A stretch of 64,000 bases of DNA from Gnetum montanum (Eukaryota > Streptophyta > Gnetopsida > Gnetales > Gnetaceae), in the NCBI GenBank assembly GCA_015680685.1, contig MNCI01023267.1, forward strand, positions 582,999-646,998, given 5' to 3'. A program made the translations under genes and the position numbers. The notes below the pieces were generated by a model. It saw only the letters and a program-made list of their open reading frames with translations. It ran no database searches and was not told where the DNA came from. Of the stretch, positions 43,128-56,329 are shown piece by piece. Position 1 is the first letter of the stretch. Each line of letters starts with the position of its first letter.

Positions 43128-46100
43128 CCATCATTGACACCTATGGTTATAAACCCTACTACTATCTCTTCTGAAATGTTCGTCAAGTTACCTTCAAACT
43201 AAAGCACTTCCTAGTTGCACATCGTCATGTTGATCCATGCGGTCATTGATTAGATTAAGGCTAGTCATCTTCCGAAGAAGAGATTTAATCTTGGGAGTCC
43301 CCTTATTTATTTATAGATTATTAGATATGACCCATGGAAGGCTCTTTTGGACTCAGGTTTTAGAGTTAACTTGATTTCACAAGAGATGTACAAAGCTTAG
43401 AACTTGCCTCCCTTGAAAAAGAGCAATATTAGACTAGAGCTAGCAGGCCAATCCATCACTGTTCCTTTAGAATTCATGGAAGACATCATGACCACCATTT
43501 GTGGATGGTTATATCTTGCCGATTTCTTAGTAATCTATGTGGAGAATGGTAAGGGGGACTTCCTTATCATCATGGGAAAAGAATGGCTAACTATTATTGA
43601 TGCATGATTGAGGATAAAAGATTTCTCCTTGAAAATATCAAAGAAGAATGAATTTGGTAAGATTGAGAAAAAGCGAGTTCTATGTATCACATACAACAAC
43701 ATAGGGTGCCATTGCATGCAAAGACTATGTATTGTAAAAAGCACATCACTTACAGCATGCAATTAGTGTGTAGACTTCACAGAAATCCAAAGGTGCCTGT
43801 ATGCAGCAACAACTAACTAGGAGGGCACTTAGTGACTAATAATTGAAAGAGAGGCTAGCTCAATAATGTGCATGGAACTAGTCGAGAGCCTCACAAGCTC
43901 TTATGTGGAGAGCATGAATCAATTGGAGCATATCCATTGCTAACTCTCTAGAGAGTTGGAGATTCTAGAGACCTTTAAGTAGGAGCCCCTTGAATTAAAG
44001 GCTCTACTGGTAGGAATGAAATATGTGTTTTTAAACAATGGCAAGCGAGTAATTATCAATGCTATACATTCTTCTAAAAAAAGAATAAGTTTTTCAAAGT
44101 TATCAACAAATGGTCATGAGCTCATTGGAATTGATCCAAGAAATATGTTAGCAGAAGAATATATACCGACTTCTTCGTCAAACCAAAAAGGTAGTTGCAA
44201 TAATGCTTGCACCCAAACCTCAAGCAGATTATTAAGGAAGAGATTGAACAACTCCTCAAGGAAAGGTTCATTTTTCCCATTGCAGATAGTGAGTGGGTTA
44301 GCCCATTTGTTATTGTGTCAAAGAAAGGAGGAAAGTGAAGGATCTATATAGACTTTAGGCTATTGAACATGGTTACTTATAAATATCACTTTACATTGCC
44401 ATTTGTGGACCAAGTGTTGGATATGTTCATGGGGCATTGCTACTATACCTTTTTGGATGGTTATAGTGGTTCTAATCAAATCTGGATTGCACTAGAGGAC
44501 TAGGCTAAGAAAACATTCACATGTCCCTTGGGGACTTTTGCATACAGAAAGATGCCCTTTGGCCTATGAAATGCTCTTGTTACATTTTAACAATTGGTCC
44601 TCAACATCTTCCAACAACAAATTGGTAGTGGGGTAGAAGTGTTCATGGATGACTTCTCTACCTATGAGGCTACCCTTGAGAAAGCCTTGGACTACCTTGA
44701 GCATGTGCTTCAATGATGTGTAGAAACTAACTTGAGGCTTAATTGACAAAAGAGCCATCTGATGGTCCAAGAGATCATTATCTTGGAGCACTGAATTTCA
44801 ACAAAAGGGATCGAGGTAGACCTGGAAAAAATAAGGATCACCAAAGGAATAACTAGACAAACAAAGACTATCAAAGATATGAATTTATACCTTAGACACA
44901 CTGGTTATTATAGGCCCTTCATTGAGAACTTCTTAAACATCGCCAAGCTGTTGGTGGAGTTGATAAAGAAAGATGCACCATTCATCTCAACCAAGGAATG
45001 CGAGCATGCATTCTAGCAACTTAAGCATAAGCTTGTAGAAACTCCCATTGTACAAGCACTAGACTAGTCTAGACCATTCCATATTATGATGGATGCATCA
45101 AACTATGCCTTGGGATCTATAATTACATAAATGAATTATAAAAAATGTCNNNNNNNNNNNNNNNNNNNNNNNNNNNNNNNNNNNNNNNNNNNNNNNNNNN
45201 NNNNNNNNNNNNNNNNNNNNNNNNNNNNNNNNNNNNNNNNNNNNNNNNNNNNNNNNNNNNNNNNNNNNNNNNNNNNNNNNNNNNNNNNNNNNNNNNNNNN
45301 NNNNNNNNNNNNNNNNNNNNNNNNNNNNNNNNNNNNNNNNNNNNNNNNNNNNNNNNNNNNNNNNNNNNNNNNNNNNNNNNNNNNNNNNNNNNNNNNNNNN
45401 NNNNNNNNNNNNNNNNNNNNNNNNNNNNNNNNNNNNNNNNNNNNNNNNNNNNNNNNNNNNNNNNNNNNNNNNNNNNNNNNNNNNNNNNNNNNNNNNNNNN
45501 NNNNNNNNNNNNNNNNNNNNNNNNNNNNNNNNNNNNNNNNNNNNNNNNNNNNNNNNNNNNNNNNNNNNNNNNNNNNNNNNNNNNNNNNNNNNNNNNNNNN
45601 NNNNNNNNNNNNNNNNNNNNNNNNNNNNNNNNNNNNNNNNNNNNNNNNNNNNNNNNNNNNNNNNNNNNNNNNNNNNNNNNNNNNNNNNNNNNNNNNNNNN
45701 NNNNNNNNNNNNNNNNNNNNNNNNNNNNNNNNNNNNNNNNNNNNNNNNNNNNNNNNNNNNNNNNNNNNNNNNNNNNNNNNNNNNNNNNNNNNNNNNNNNN
45801 NNNNNNNNNNNNNNNNNNNNNNNNNNNNNNNNNNNNNNNNNNNNNNNNNNNNNNNNNNNNNNNNNNNNNNNNNNNNNNNNNNNNNNNNNNNNNNNNNNNN
45901 NNNNNNNNNNNNNNNNNNNNNNNNNNNNNNNNNNNNNNNNNNNNNNNNNNNNNNNNNNNNNNNNNNNNNNGGACACATTTCATGGATGCCACTTTCTGAA
46001 AGCTCATGCAACACTTAGGAGTTAAACATAAATTAATAACTCCATACCACCCCCAAGCCAATGGTCAAGCTGAAGTTACCAATAGGGAAATAACCAAAAT

Positions 46101-46530
46101 ATTGACTCACATGGTTAGTAAATATAGAAAGGACTGGAGCAACAAACTCAACAATGCCATTTGGACCTATCATTCAACATGGAAGCTTCCTATTGGGTAC
46201 TCTTCCTATGAGTTAGTGTACAGAAAACCACCATCACTTCCAATCCAAGCTAAACTCTATACACTTTCAACAACTTGTGACCTTGACTTAGACTTGAGTC
46301 TAGCCCAAAAATAAAAATGGATGAATGGACTTGTCATCAAATGAAGTGCATAAGACACATAGTAAGCAATGTCATGACCTCAAGATTAGGAAGGTAAAGT
46401 TTCAACCAGGAGATAAGGTGTTCTATTGGAACCCCATGCACATGCCTCTTTTCATGAATGTATTGATGGGTTCATTTGGTAAATGGTCAAAATTCTATAG
46501 TGATTTCTTTGGTGATTTGATTTTCTAATG
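43128..46530 (+). pseudogene. pro-pol remnant of Athila-type element 2
   Basis: The protease (43310-43610) has ALLDSGFRVNLISQEMY and FLIIMGKEWLTIIDA. RT (44200-44940) has WVSPFVIVSKKGG, the catalytic VFMDDFSTY, and the ASNYALGS start of RNase H near 45090. The sequence then enters the assembly gap. After it integrase resumes at 45971 with HLGVKHKLITPYHPQANGQA (the catalytic E follows in NGQAEVTNREI) and ends with VKFQPGDKVFYWNPMHMP (about 46390-46460). Stops occur throughout, fewer after the gap. Confidence 0.82.
45150..45970. other. Assembly gap, 821 N
   Basis: The run of N covers RNase H and the first half of integrase of Athila-type element 2. Open frames spanning it are artefacts. Confidence 0.98.
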
Positions 46531-47400
46531 ATCCAAAACCATTAATCATCCTTGGGGTTTACAGAATCCTTGGTTTGAGGGCATGCAAGGGCATTAAGAA
46601 TATGAGCTTGCTATGGGGAGGATCCACTTGCGTACTCCTTGGTTGGGATGGTTAAGCTTCTTATCTTTTAGCCATTTTTCTTTCAAACCTTATGTTTTCC
46701 ACTACAATGCATCTAGTTTTTGCATTCCTTGGCACATAAATTTCCTAAGAAATCTCCATTCGACACATATTTCTAGCCCTCTTTAAGCATTCATCGTCAT
46801 TCTAGGCTTTTCTAGCTTCATCTAAACTCCAATTTCATACCAAAACTCCATTTATAAACTTAGTTTTTAATGTTGAAAATTTTTTTTTTCAATTGCATTG
46901 ACACATCTTTGTCGATGTAATTGGATGCATCGACATAGCGTAAAAATTCTATATATGCATGTTGACACTTAGAAATTTTTCACATTTGCCTTCAAACACA
47001 AGGGGAGTTTTTGCCATTTTTAGAGCTAAGAGCCTTCCAAAGCCCATAACTTCCTAACCTCTTATCTAAATCTACTTGTTCTTTGACCCTATAGTTATCA
47101 GAGGTGAGCTTTACATTATGGTGTCACAAACCTATGGTTTTTGATAGAAATTTTTTTGGAATTTTTCTAACTTCCATAGGGTTTAACTAATAAAATAATA
47201 TTAAATGTCACAAATTCATCTAAGTTAAACATTACTAACAAACTCGGGTAGTCATTACAATAAGATAATAATAAAATAATATTAAAATAATCAATATGCC
47301 ATGATCACAACTTGGCTTAAGTGTAACTAGCTAAAGGGGAGAAGCTATCAAAGTGTTAAAAGTTACACATAAAATGCTAGGCCATATTTGTGATCATAGA
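46531..47400 (+). other. Interior of element 2 between integrase and the downstream frame
   Basis: Part of this stretch (46530-46680) matches 28880-29040 in element 1 (aaccattaatcatcc, gcatgcaagggcat). No coding signal was seen. It includes gcatcgacat words like those of the element's own LTR. Confidence 0.55.
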
Positions 47401-50225
47401 TGGTGCCAAAGAGAATATTTGAAGGAGAACCATCCAGACGATGGGAGAAGCAATCACAAGGGGGAAGGGGCTAGTAATCATAATAATCCTAAGAGGGATA
47501 AGTAGAAATGCACGCCACAAGACCTCTTTGAAAGGAGCCTAAAGTGTAATTTGTTAATCAAATTCCCATAGGGAAGATAAGCTAGTTGAGGCAAGACAAG
47601 CTGCCAAGGCCATGACTGAACTTGGAGGTCATCTTGACCAAGGCTTGATTAAGACAAATTCATTCTAAAGAGGTCCAAAGTACGGTTCCCCAACAACTTA
47701 TCTTTGGATCCTTCTTGGACATGGCACTAGAAGAGGTGAAGACTTAATTGCAAGAATCTCCCATTATGCCTATCCTCATTTTTAGTGGGTAGTGGTACAT
47801 GGAAGAGACTTACCTCTTTTGAAATAATAGATAAGAAGATTCCACGATGAAGATCAAGGACATTAATGTGTCCTATTCGGTCCAAGCCATTGTAGAGGCC
47901 CCTAGGTTACCTAACAGTGCGGTAACTTTGGCAAAGATTTCCATGGACACAAACCCATATTTCAAAAAGGAATGGGTCCAATGGTGCTATGGAGTGGATT
48001 GTAAGGATTATGGTGCACTCACCAAGGCAAAGAGGGTTTATTTTAAGATTGCAATCTATCACCTACATTGAATGGTGAGGCTAAGAAAGATCACCACCTT
48101 CTCTACTTGTCTATGTGCCACTCTAAGTAAAAACTTTCTAGTCAACCTCCCATAGCTTATCTTCTTGGAAATGGAGAGAATGAGCATGGGAGGAAGACAC
48201 TCCCCTTCCCTTAGCTTGTTAGAAAACTTTACAAAAGGGGAGGAATATCCCATTACACTAATGACACGCTTCATCATGCTCCTACTGTATCTTAGCAGGA
48301 GATGATGAAAGATAAAGCATCCACAAAATTGCTTAAAGAGGAGTGACCACCACCACCACCACCTCCTTAAAAAAAATTGCTAAAGGCTCATGTCACAATT
48401 GAGCATATCAAGAAGCTCCATGAGCAACTTCTGCAATAGCAAGAAGAAGGACCAAGTGATGGGGAGCCTTTAGTCTACTAGCTAGCTTTGAGCCATTTAA
48501 ATGAAGCAACCCAAAGAATAAGTTGGTTGGAAGAGACTATGCCACTATTTTCTGCACAACAAATGTATGCATCCACAAGATCAAATATAAGTGCTTGAGA
48601 GGTAATAGTGTCCATCCTTGAATAGTAGGGATTCCTAGAGATCTCTAAAAATGCCACACTTCCTCGATGCACCTAGAGAAGGGCAAGGAGGTAATTGTTT
48701 TGGTGATGTAGCACCATGAACAGGAAACAACGATAAAGGTGGTGGTTGATCATGTAGTAGAGGCCTTTAATGCTCCTACAACTGCTATGCTAAACATTGG
48801 TATAGTCTAAGATGTGCAAACATCTATAGGAGTAGGTAATGGAAGGCTAAGTGTAGCCCAACATGAGAAGGTGTTGGACTGAATGATGGGAATTAGGCAA
48901 ACTCTTCTAGAGATCTTCGATCTCCTGAAAAACATCACTATAATGAGTCAGAGCTACTAGAGTCCAAGGACAAGATCATAATTTCCAACATCCAACTTGA
49001 GGTAGCCACAACTAAAAACTAATGGTTGGCTACCAAAGTTGTGGAATTGAGAGCCTACTTGGCCAATCCTATCATTCTCAGCTAAGAAAGTACAAGAAAT
49101 AAAGCTTTTTTATAGCTTCAAAACAAACTCAAAAAAGAATGCAAAGAAAATTATAGTATTTAATGCATCCTTATTAGGGGATTTTATCTACAACACCAAT
49201 AAGGACTTGTCACAAGTCTTCAAGAAAAACCTCACTTTAACCACGAACATTCACCACCTATGAAATGTCAGGGCACAAAAGGATTAAATGGTTGAATTTG
49301 TGTGACAATAGTAGGAGCATCTTGCTAAGATAAACATGGACTTAAGGAGAGTGATAGTCAAAAATGAAAATCTCTCAATGAAGGAAGTTTATACCCTTTG
49401 CCAGAAAACAACCATTAAGGTAACTTCTTGGAATAATGAGGCCTTGAAACTTGAACATGTAAAGAATCATCACAGGGACTAGGTTGGGCTCCTCAAGGAG
49501 GTGAATGAAAAGGAGATTCAATTGGCAAAGGAAAAAATGAATGAGGCCCTTCAGCAACTCCAATAAAGAGACGATGTTTGACAACCAATATTTGATGAAT
49601 TGAATGTTTACAACAAAGTAAAAATTTTCTTGAAGGAGTTGCAGATTGAAGAGATGATGGAATACATGGAGTTTACCAACCTCTATTATGCAAACTTGGA
49701 AATGCTGATAACAAGAAGGCTACGGTTAGAGTTGTAGAAGCAGGTGGCTAGCTCATACCTCCTCTATGAGGCTGAGTTCAAGCATCATAAGGACATAAAG
49801 TAAAAGTTGGAAATAGCTAACGTAAAGCTTGAAGTTCTTAAGAGCTAATTTACAGACTAGTGATTAGTTGCTGAGAACCTAGCCAAGAGGATGAATGACT
49901 ACCATGAGCTACAGAACCTTATCAAGATGTTTGATATTGAATGTAAGCAATTTGCAGCGTGGCTTATGAACATTAAGGAATAGTTTCTAATAGTGCCCTA
50001 TCTATGGGACATTCTTGTACTAGTCCACATTGGTGATGCCTTGTGAACTATGTACGATCCATAGAGGAAGGAGGAAAAGATGAAGACATTGTTGGATGTC
50101 TTTCGCCTTCCACTAGAAGTAGTAGCTATAGCAGGAAAGTCGTAGCCATCACCTCAGCCTCAATTACCCACTGCCACATGCATCAAAGATTAGGGAAGGT
50201 TCTTCAACACCCTAAGAGCCTCTAG
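47401..50225 (+). pseudogene. Decayed long reading frame in the envelope position of Athila-type element 2
   Basis: A series of shifted pieces reads like one protein of roughly 900 residues: MVPKRIFEGEPSRRWEKQSQ at 47401, KLVEARQAAKAMTELGGHLD at about 47580, INVSYSVQAIVEAPRLPNSA at 47860, ENFTKGEEYPITLMTRF at about 48220. A Glu/Lys/Leu-rich half follows (49330-50000) with LKEVNEKEIQLAKEKMNEAL and ELQNLIKMFDIECKQF, which looks coiled-coil. Athila elements often carry an extra frame here, usually called envelope-like, but I see no signal peptide or transmembrane segment. A captured or lineage-specific protein is an alternative. The function is unknown. Confidence 0.5.
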
Positions 50226-50476
50226 CTCTTAGCATTATTTGATCTTCCCTTCGTATTTGGCCATTATAGGATTTCTAGCTATCAAATTTTGCAAGGGTGT
50301 TTAATTTTGTTCTCCTAAACACCCATTTTTGTAATCATTGTAAATTCATACAATCGACCACTTAGAGTTAGTTAGTAAGTAAGTTAGTCAATGGTTCTAT
50401 ACATTTCCAATTTTTTAAGAAGCTCAATTATACTTTTGTTCACTTGAGGATGAGTTTTCAATTAGTCATGAGGGTA

Positions 50477-51284
50477 TGATGAATCACAAGTTGGGCTGCG
50501 TCAACACATGCTCATTGACACATCCCTGTTAATTCATTGGTTGATGCATCGATGCAATGTCTATTTTTTCCTATATAGATGCACATACCCACCACATTTA
50601 TGACATCATTGAGTCAATAGCATAATGAAGTTCTTGCTGTTTCATTTCGTAAGAGTTAGAATATTTTCTAAGTGCCCACAGTAGGACTTCAAGGATTGTA
50701 CGAATCCTTATTTAAGCATCAATGTACTTGAACACCTTGAGGTGATGATAATAAAGACAAGATTCTTGAAATACCTTACAACACTTAGAATAGATTAATG
50801 TTTACTTTTATGCACTTTACCTTCATGTTCTTAAGTAATTAATATGCTTAATTAATACACATGAGTATGATCACCTCGAGCATATCATTAACGCTTGGTA
50901 ATCCCTGCAGTATTATCGCTTGGTAAGCCAGTAGTATCATAATGAGTTTAAGATGTGTACGGAAGGTGGGCTCATATACTTATGTTAGAAAATAGACTAA
51001 GGCATTAGATAGTTACTTAAATTAGTTTCTAATTAATCACTTTATTTCACACTTAGGATAATTAAAATAAAATATAAAAATCAATACAAATCATGTGCCT
51101 TGGCTTCCACTTAACCACACACTTCCACCTACACAAGTGAAGCCAAGAAGATAACAATCACATCCTCAAGTCACTATCTTTGCTATTGGCATTTGGAGAG
51201 CTAAAGTTCATGAAATTTGATTGGATTGCTAGTGAATGCTTGTGATTTGTATGGTTGGGTGTAGGGACTACTTATTGCTCATCA
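50477..51284 (+). repeat. 3' LTR of Athila-type element 2
   Basis: It starts TGATGAATCACAAG after the polypurine-like tract atgagggta and ends TTATTGCTCATCA. ATAAT follows (51285-51289), the right target-site duplication. Confidence 0.88.
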
Positions 51285-52200
51285 ATAATAAAATACAACT
51301 TATAAAATCTTGAAATTAAAAGTGGAGAAGACTCATAGTTCATTCAATAGAAAATGTGTTATTAAACTAAAATCAATTTATGAAAGTTGCCAAAAATGTT
51401 TTGTAGTAACTTTCAAAGTACAATCCATACAAAAATAAATTATTTTAAGCAACTAAAACTTAAACCCTACATACACCATACCAATCATTTAAAAAGGTAA
51501 AATAAAATAAAAATTATAAATGAAACTTAGCTTAAAATTAAGCCTCTAATTCTTTTTGCTATAAGCATTACCCTCTACATTAACTTACTGACCCTAACCT
51601 TCAAAAGGCATATCTCCTTTACTAAGTCTTTACAGTAGGCTTTTTATTCCTTTGGCAATTACTAGTAGAACTTCTAATAAAGGTACAAATTAATATTAAG
51701 TTCTTCTTCTTTAATATGAAGTGACCTAAATAAATCAAGGAAAGGAGAACATGAACCAAGGTTAAGTGATAAACTAGTTGATGATTTTGGAGGAGAGTTA
51801 AGCAATGCAAGGTTGCTTACTTTTCCTTCCTCCAAAACAAAATTACAAGGTGGAAACAAGGAAAAGTGAAGAGTAGGAAACTGAATTTAGGTAGCACTGA
51901 TAGTTCTAAGCCTTCTCCCAATTCTAAATTTTCTCCCTTTATTGTTGTCCATCCCCCTTCAAATATTCATTTTCTTCTTCTTTTGCTATTGGGCTTCTGC
52001 CAACTATTTGTCTTCCTTAATTATTTAGCTCCTCCCATCTTGTCAAGTCTTACACACAAAGACAAACTAAAATGGCAAAAAACAACATCATGGTTTGTTT
52101 AATAAGGTAAAGGAGAAGACCAAAAGTCATATAATCATTAATTAACTAAAAGGAAAGATCCTTTCCATTCATAAATGATATACAATAAATTCATTATTTG
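51285..52200. other. Intergenic stretch, nothing recognised
   Basis: AT-rich host sequence that continues 30599-31886 across the insertion. Short open frames at 51622-52102 on both strands have no recognisable domain. Confidence 0.5.
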
Positions 52201-54770
52201 TGATGTTGCATGTCATCATGCGATGTTGCAGATGTGATGTATCTATGGTTGGTATTGGTTATAAGTATCATTCGCATATTGCATTGAAGGCACCATTTGG
52301 TCATAATTATAGCTAAAATCTATTAATTTGATTTTCTAAATTCATTAGTAGTCAATGTGTACGTGTAGCATGGTTTGAAGCAATTGTATGATGTTTTTAT
52401 TTGAGTGGAATGTTCTTAGACACATTGCATGACAAACAATAAAGATTGAGATTGTTTCTCTCCATTGTAGCATTTTGACTTAGAATAGATTTTATTTTTA
52501 AAACATTTATTTTTCAATGTTTTTTTACATTCCAACATACTTAGCTTGATGAAATGCATTTATATGCATAATAGTAACTTGGCAAAATGAGTACAACTAG
52601 TTTCAAGCATGTGATCGATTGGTAACCTAGTATTAATTTTGCTTGGTAATCCCAATAGTGATTACACTTGTCTAGGACATGTATGGAAATAAAACATGGA
52701 TTCTTATTGTCCTTAGGCTAGATTAGAATTTATTTCTATCATTAACTAGATTAATTAATTAAATTCTATATTTACCTTATTTGCATAATAATTGAACAAT
52801 ATTATGTCATGTGCCTCACTATGGACTAAACCACACACCTTTGAAACATAACCATCGAAGTGAGAAGACAATGACCTGTGATCAATTCTCAACTATCTAG
52901 AAGCCATGCTAGGTTCATCTGCTGATTACAACAAGGTCACTTACAATGTTTGTGACTTGCATGATTGGATATAGGACATGCTCCACTACTGATCATTAGC
53001 ATCATTGTTGAGGATGATTATAGTATTCTAGAATGGTTGATATCATAAACAATGGTGTTTAAGAGTTAAATGATTTATCTTTTAAGAGTATTTATATTTT
53101 AATAGAGCTACACACACATTAATTCAACATGTGTACTTCTTGTAATGTTGATTCCCCACCTATTGATAACATTGTAAGGGACAATGACATGACCAATAGA
53201 AATGATGATGATGCATCTTATTAAGTGAAGGTTATTTACCATTGTCTAGATCCTTACTATTTAGAATTTGCCTTTATTTTCCACCAAGATGTACAAATGA
53301 GATGGTGAAACATGTCAGGAAACATTGTGTTGCTAATTGATAGGACAACTCCATTAATGCCCACTACTGCATTGATGAAGATTAGATTGGAAGTAGTGAC
53401 AAACGAGTATAAAGTGGTTAATGAAATTCCTAGAATATATTAGCCTACTTAAGCCCAACTCATAAAAGATCATTTCATGAAAGCTAGCTAAGAAATCGCT
53501 AAGGGAAAGGGTATCGCTATCCTATTGACATCTTAGTTAGAGAAGGAGGACATTGATTATCACTCAGAAGATCCTATTACCAATAACCTCCTATCTTCAA
53601 CATTGAAAAACCAAGCAATCCATGACTACACTAAACCTTAGCAAGCAACCAAAGAAGAGGTGGAACAAGACCCAACACAAGGAGGGCTTCTCGGCCTTAG
53701 TCTTTCAATAGGCAAAGAAGAGACAATCAAAGGGCTCATGGAAAAAGAGTAAGCAATAATGGCTCTCCTAGTTTTCTATCTTCTTTATCATCGTTATTGT
53801 CAAGCTCTCACAAGGATGAGTGTTGATAGGAAGGAAGAGCCACAAGTAGATGACAAGATAGATAATCTAATGTAGATGACAAAAGAAACTAGGAAAAATA
53901 ATATTGTAGAAACAGAAATGAAAGTATAGATGGTGATCAAGACAAAGATCACTAGTACAAAAATGGTAGAAGGCATGATAGAGAACATTGAAGGGTACAT
54001 TGTCATGACATAGACTATGATTATGATGAACAAAATGATTATGAAGAACCCTTATTGGCTATAAGGAGTATGATAAACATCAAAGAGGATGTTAGAATAC
54101 CAACAAGGCATCAAAGGAAGAACAACATTAAGTAGTATGACATGAATAATATTTTAAAATTTAAGGGAAGCTACAATGTAGATTTGTAGAATCATCCTTA
54201 AGCCTTCCATGATGACCATGCCTTGCAAAATATTACAAATGAATGCTAAAAGCTCAAGATATTGCCAAGAACATTGATTAAAGAAGTTGAGAGCTAGCAC
54301 AAATCCTTAGAACTAGATTCTATTTGCAAATGGGATACTATGTTGAAGCTATTCAATGACAAGTATCAGACATATTCAAGGGTGTCTAATTTAAGGAAGC
54401 AAATCTAGGGATGGAGACAAGGGAATCATAAATCCATTGATGCAACTTTGGGTACATACTATTCACTTCTACATAGGTGCCCAAGTCATGGCTTCTCTTA
54501 ACAATAATAACTTAGGCATATCATAGATGGTTATGAAACAAGATAATAGAGACTCTTGGGGTCTATGGCTAAGGGAAATTAGAAGAGATACAAGCCCATT
54601 ACATGCAAAGACTTATTGATCAAATCACCAAAGAGAAAAAAGAACTTAAAAAAAAAAAATGCAAAGGAGTGCACCACGAACCAATAAAAATCTTCATACC
54701 TATGAAATGAGGGAAGATGAAAACCCAATGGAGAAGGTAATTCAAAAGAACGGATCTCAAAATTTTCTTA
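52201..54770 (+). mobile_element. Athila-type element 3: 5' LTR, PBS and partial gag
   Basis: An LTR ends CACTACTGATCA at 52995 and is followed by a decayed Asp-type PBS (ttagcatcattgttgagga). Its start is put at 52201 (TGATGTTGCATG) by position and is uncertain. Gag remnants follow from about 53131: AFIFHQDVQMRW, NDKYQTYSRVSNLRKQI, GTYYSLLHRCPSHGFS and LRHIIDGYE. The copy stops at about 54770 without protease, pol or a second LTR, and unrelated sequence leading to the GLR gene begins. It is a 3'-truncated remnant. Confidence 0.75.
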
Positions 54771-56329
54771 TATACACTGCAAAGTTACTGGAATAAGTAC
54801 TTTATTGAACCTTTTTTCAATAACCGGCTGGTCCGTCAATATTTTGACCTTCACCTCCTTATACTTGATTAACTTTGTCGGACATAACAAACTCCTGAGC
54901 CTCGATTTTGACCGCCGTCTAAGCGATCCCTTGTGTTGAATTCAACTTGCCAGTGCTGTGTAAGCTTCTTCCTTCAACCTTCTGGTCAATAATCTGCGTT
55001 CTCTGTCGAGCATTGATTTTCACTCGATTGAGTTACTTTGCCACAGCTTTAGAAACGGCCATTAGTTGTTAATTTTAATTAAATTTTTTATAAAAATAAA
55101 AAGTCAAATTAAAAAAATCATTTAGAAAATGAACAGCTGTAAATTTAATGTAAAACTAATAGGCAGGCAGAAAACAGTCTACGCATACATGTTTTCCAAA
55201 AGAAAGTTCCCAGCATTTGGTAGCTCTTTGGCATGTACTCCCTTCTCGGGCATGTACTGCCACACCCTGAGAGAGATTATGTTTCAAGATGTTTTCCTTT
55301 AACACTCGCATTTGTCTTTGTCCTCCTCCCTATTTACCCATCAATATGTTCAGATGTTGATCATGTACTTATTCTTATTTAATTAATAAAATTCTCTTAT
55401 TGGGGTCCAACACCCCCCCCCAAAAGAAAGTTCAATTCCCGATCATTCCTTTGTTAAAGAAATTTAAAAGTATACGTAAAGAATTTAGAAAAGGCAGATA
55501 AAATACACGTAAACACAAAACTTTTGTTAGAGTGAATAATTTCACCACATTCCAGTTTCCATATTCCACATTTACAATTTTCAATGTTAAAAAATTCTAG
55601 CGTATCATGCATGTTTGGCCCTTCAATTTATCTTCATTTTTGCTGGTATCCGTTTGTCTCACGGTCAACATCATTTTGCGGCTCTTTGGCTATGCATGGT
55701 AAGTTGTTTTCCGAGTCGAATGACTTCCAAATTTTCAGGTCATTTGTTTAAACCGACGTCCAGTTTTTTTGAACTTTATAATCGTACGCGCCAAATACAC
55801 GAAAACGCGTATTGCAAATTTTCAATAAAAGGGAAAACGCGTATTACAATTTTCAATAAAAGGGAAACATGTGTTTGTTCCAGGATGCTTGGAAACAGTC
55901 CACACCTGCACTCATAGTCAATACGGCTCCACGACCTGGACTCTGAAACAACGACCAGTTCAGCGAAATTAAAATAAAGACTTTATCTATCTACTCCGTT
56001 TACATCTTATCCCTTTTTGAATGACTTGATCGATCGAGCTCGCAAGACTTCACCATTTGGTGCTCGGACTCGAGTTCTGGAGTCGAGTTAACTTGAACGT
56101 CAACAAAACATGTTCTGCTATTCAAAGTCTAAACACGTTCTGCTATTCAAAGTCTAAACAAATAACGGTTCTGTCCTCGTTTCTGAGACTAAACTCCCTC
56201 TAACCCTGGCGTACTACCTGAGCGAAAGAGTCTTCCCTTCAAGCAACAAGTGATAAAGCTAAGATGCAGATGTTATGGCCTTCTGCATATATGCACAAGC
56301 GAGTTCATCTTTGAGTATTCTTGAACGCT
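54771..56329. other. 5' flank of the GLR gene
   Basis: No gene was identified. The first 270 bases are less AT-rich than the rest and might hold a fragment of something older. A short poly-C run is at about 55413-55421. A 20-base near-direct repeat (gttctgctattcaaagtcta) occurs twice at about 56110-56155. I could not find a convincing TATA box at the right distance from 56330. The promoter presumably lies here. Confidence 0.45.

Larger units (their letters stand above)
31887..51284 (+). mobile_element. Athila-type Ty3/gypsy element 2 (interrupted by element D)
   Basis: LTRs at 31887-32662 and 50477-51284 flank a gag, protease, RT, integrase interior. The flanks 31882-31886 and 51285-51289 are both ATAAT, a perfect 5-bp target-site duplication. 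Subtracting element D (35284-43127) leaves about 11.5 kb, normal for Athila. Its LTR opens TGATGAATCACAAG and is only distantly similar to that of element 1, so it belongs to another subfamily. Unlike element 1 it has a long decayed reading frame between integrase and the 3' LTR. Confidence 0.9.

Noticed and set aside
45098-46061. Long open frames across the N run
   Set aside because: They consist of unknown bases; artefact of the gap.
54781-54935. Minus-strand peptide KYKEVKVKILTDQPV with a faint likeness to retrotransposon RNase H
   Set aside because: Too short, no flanking pol sequence; chance or a very old relic.
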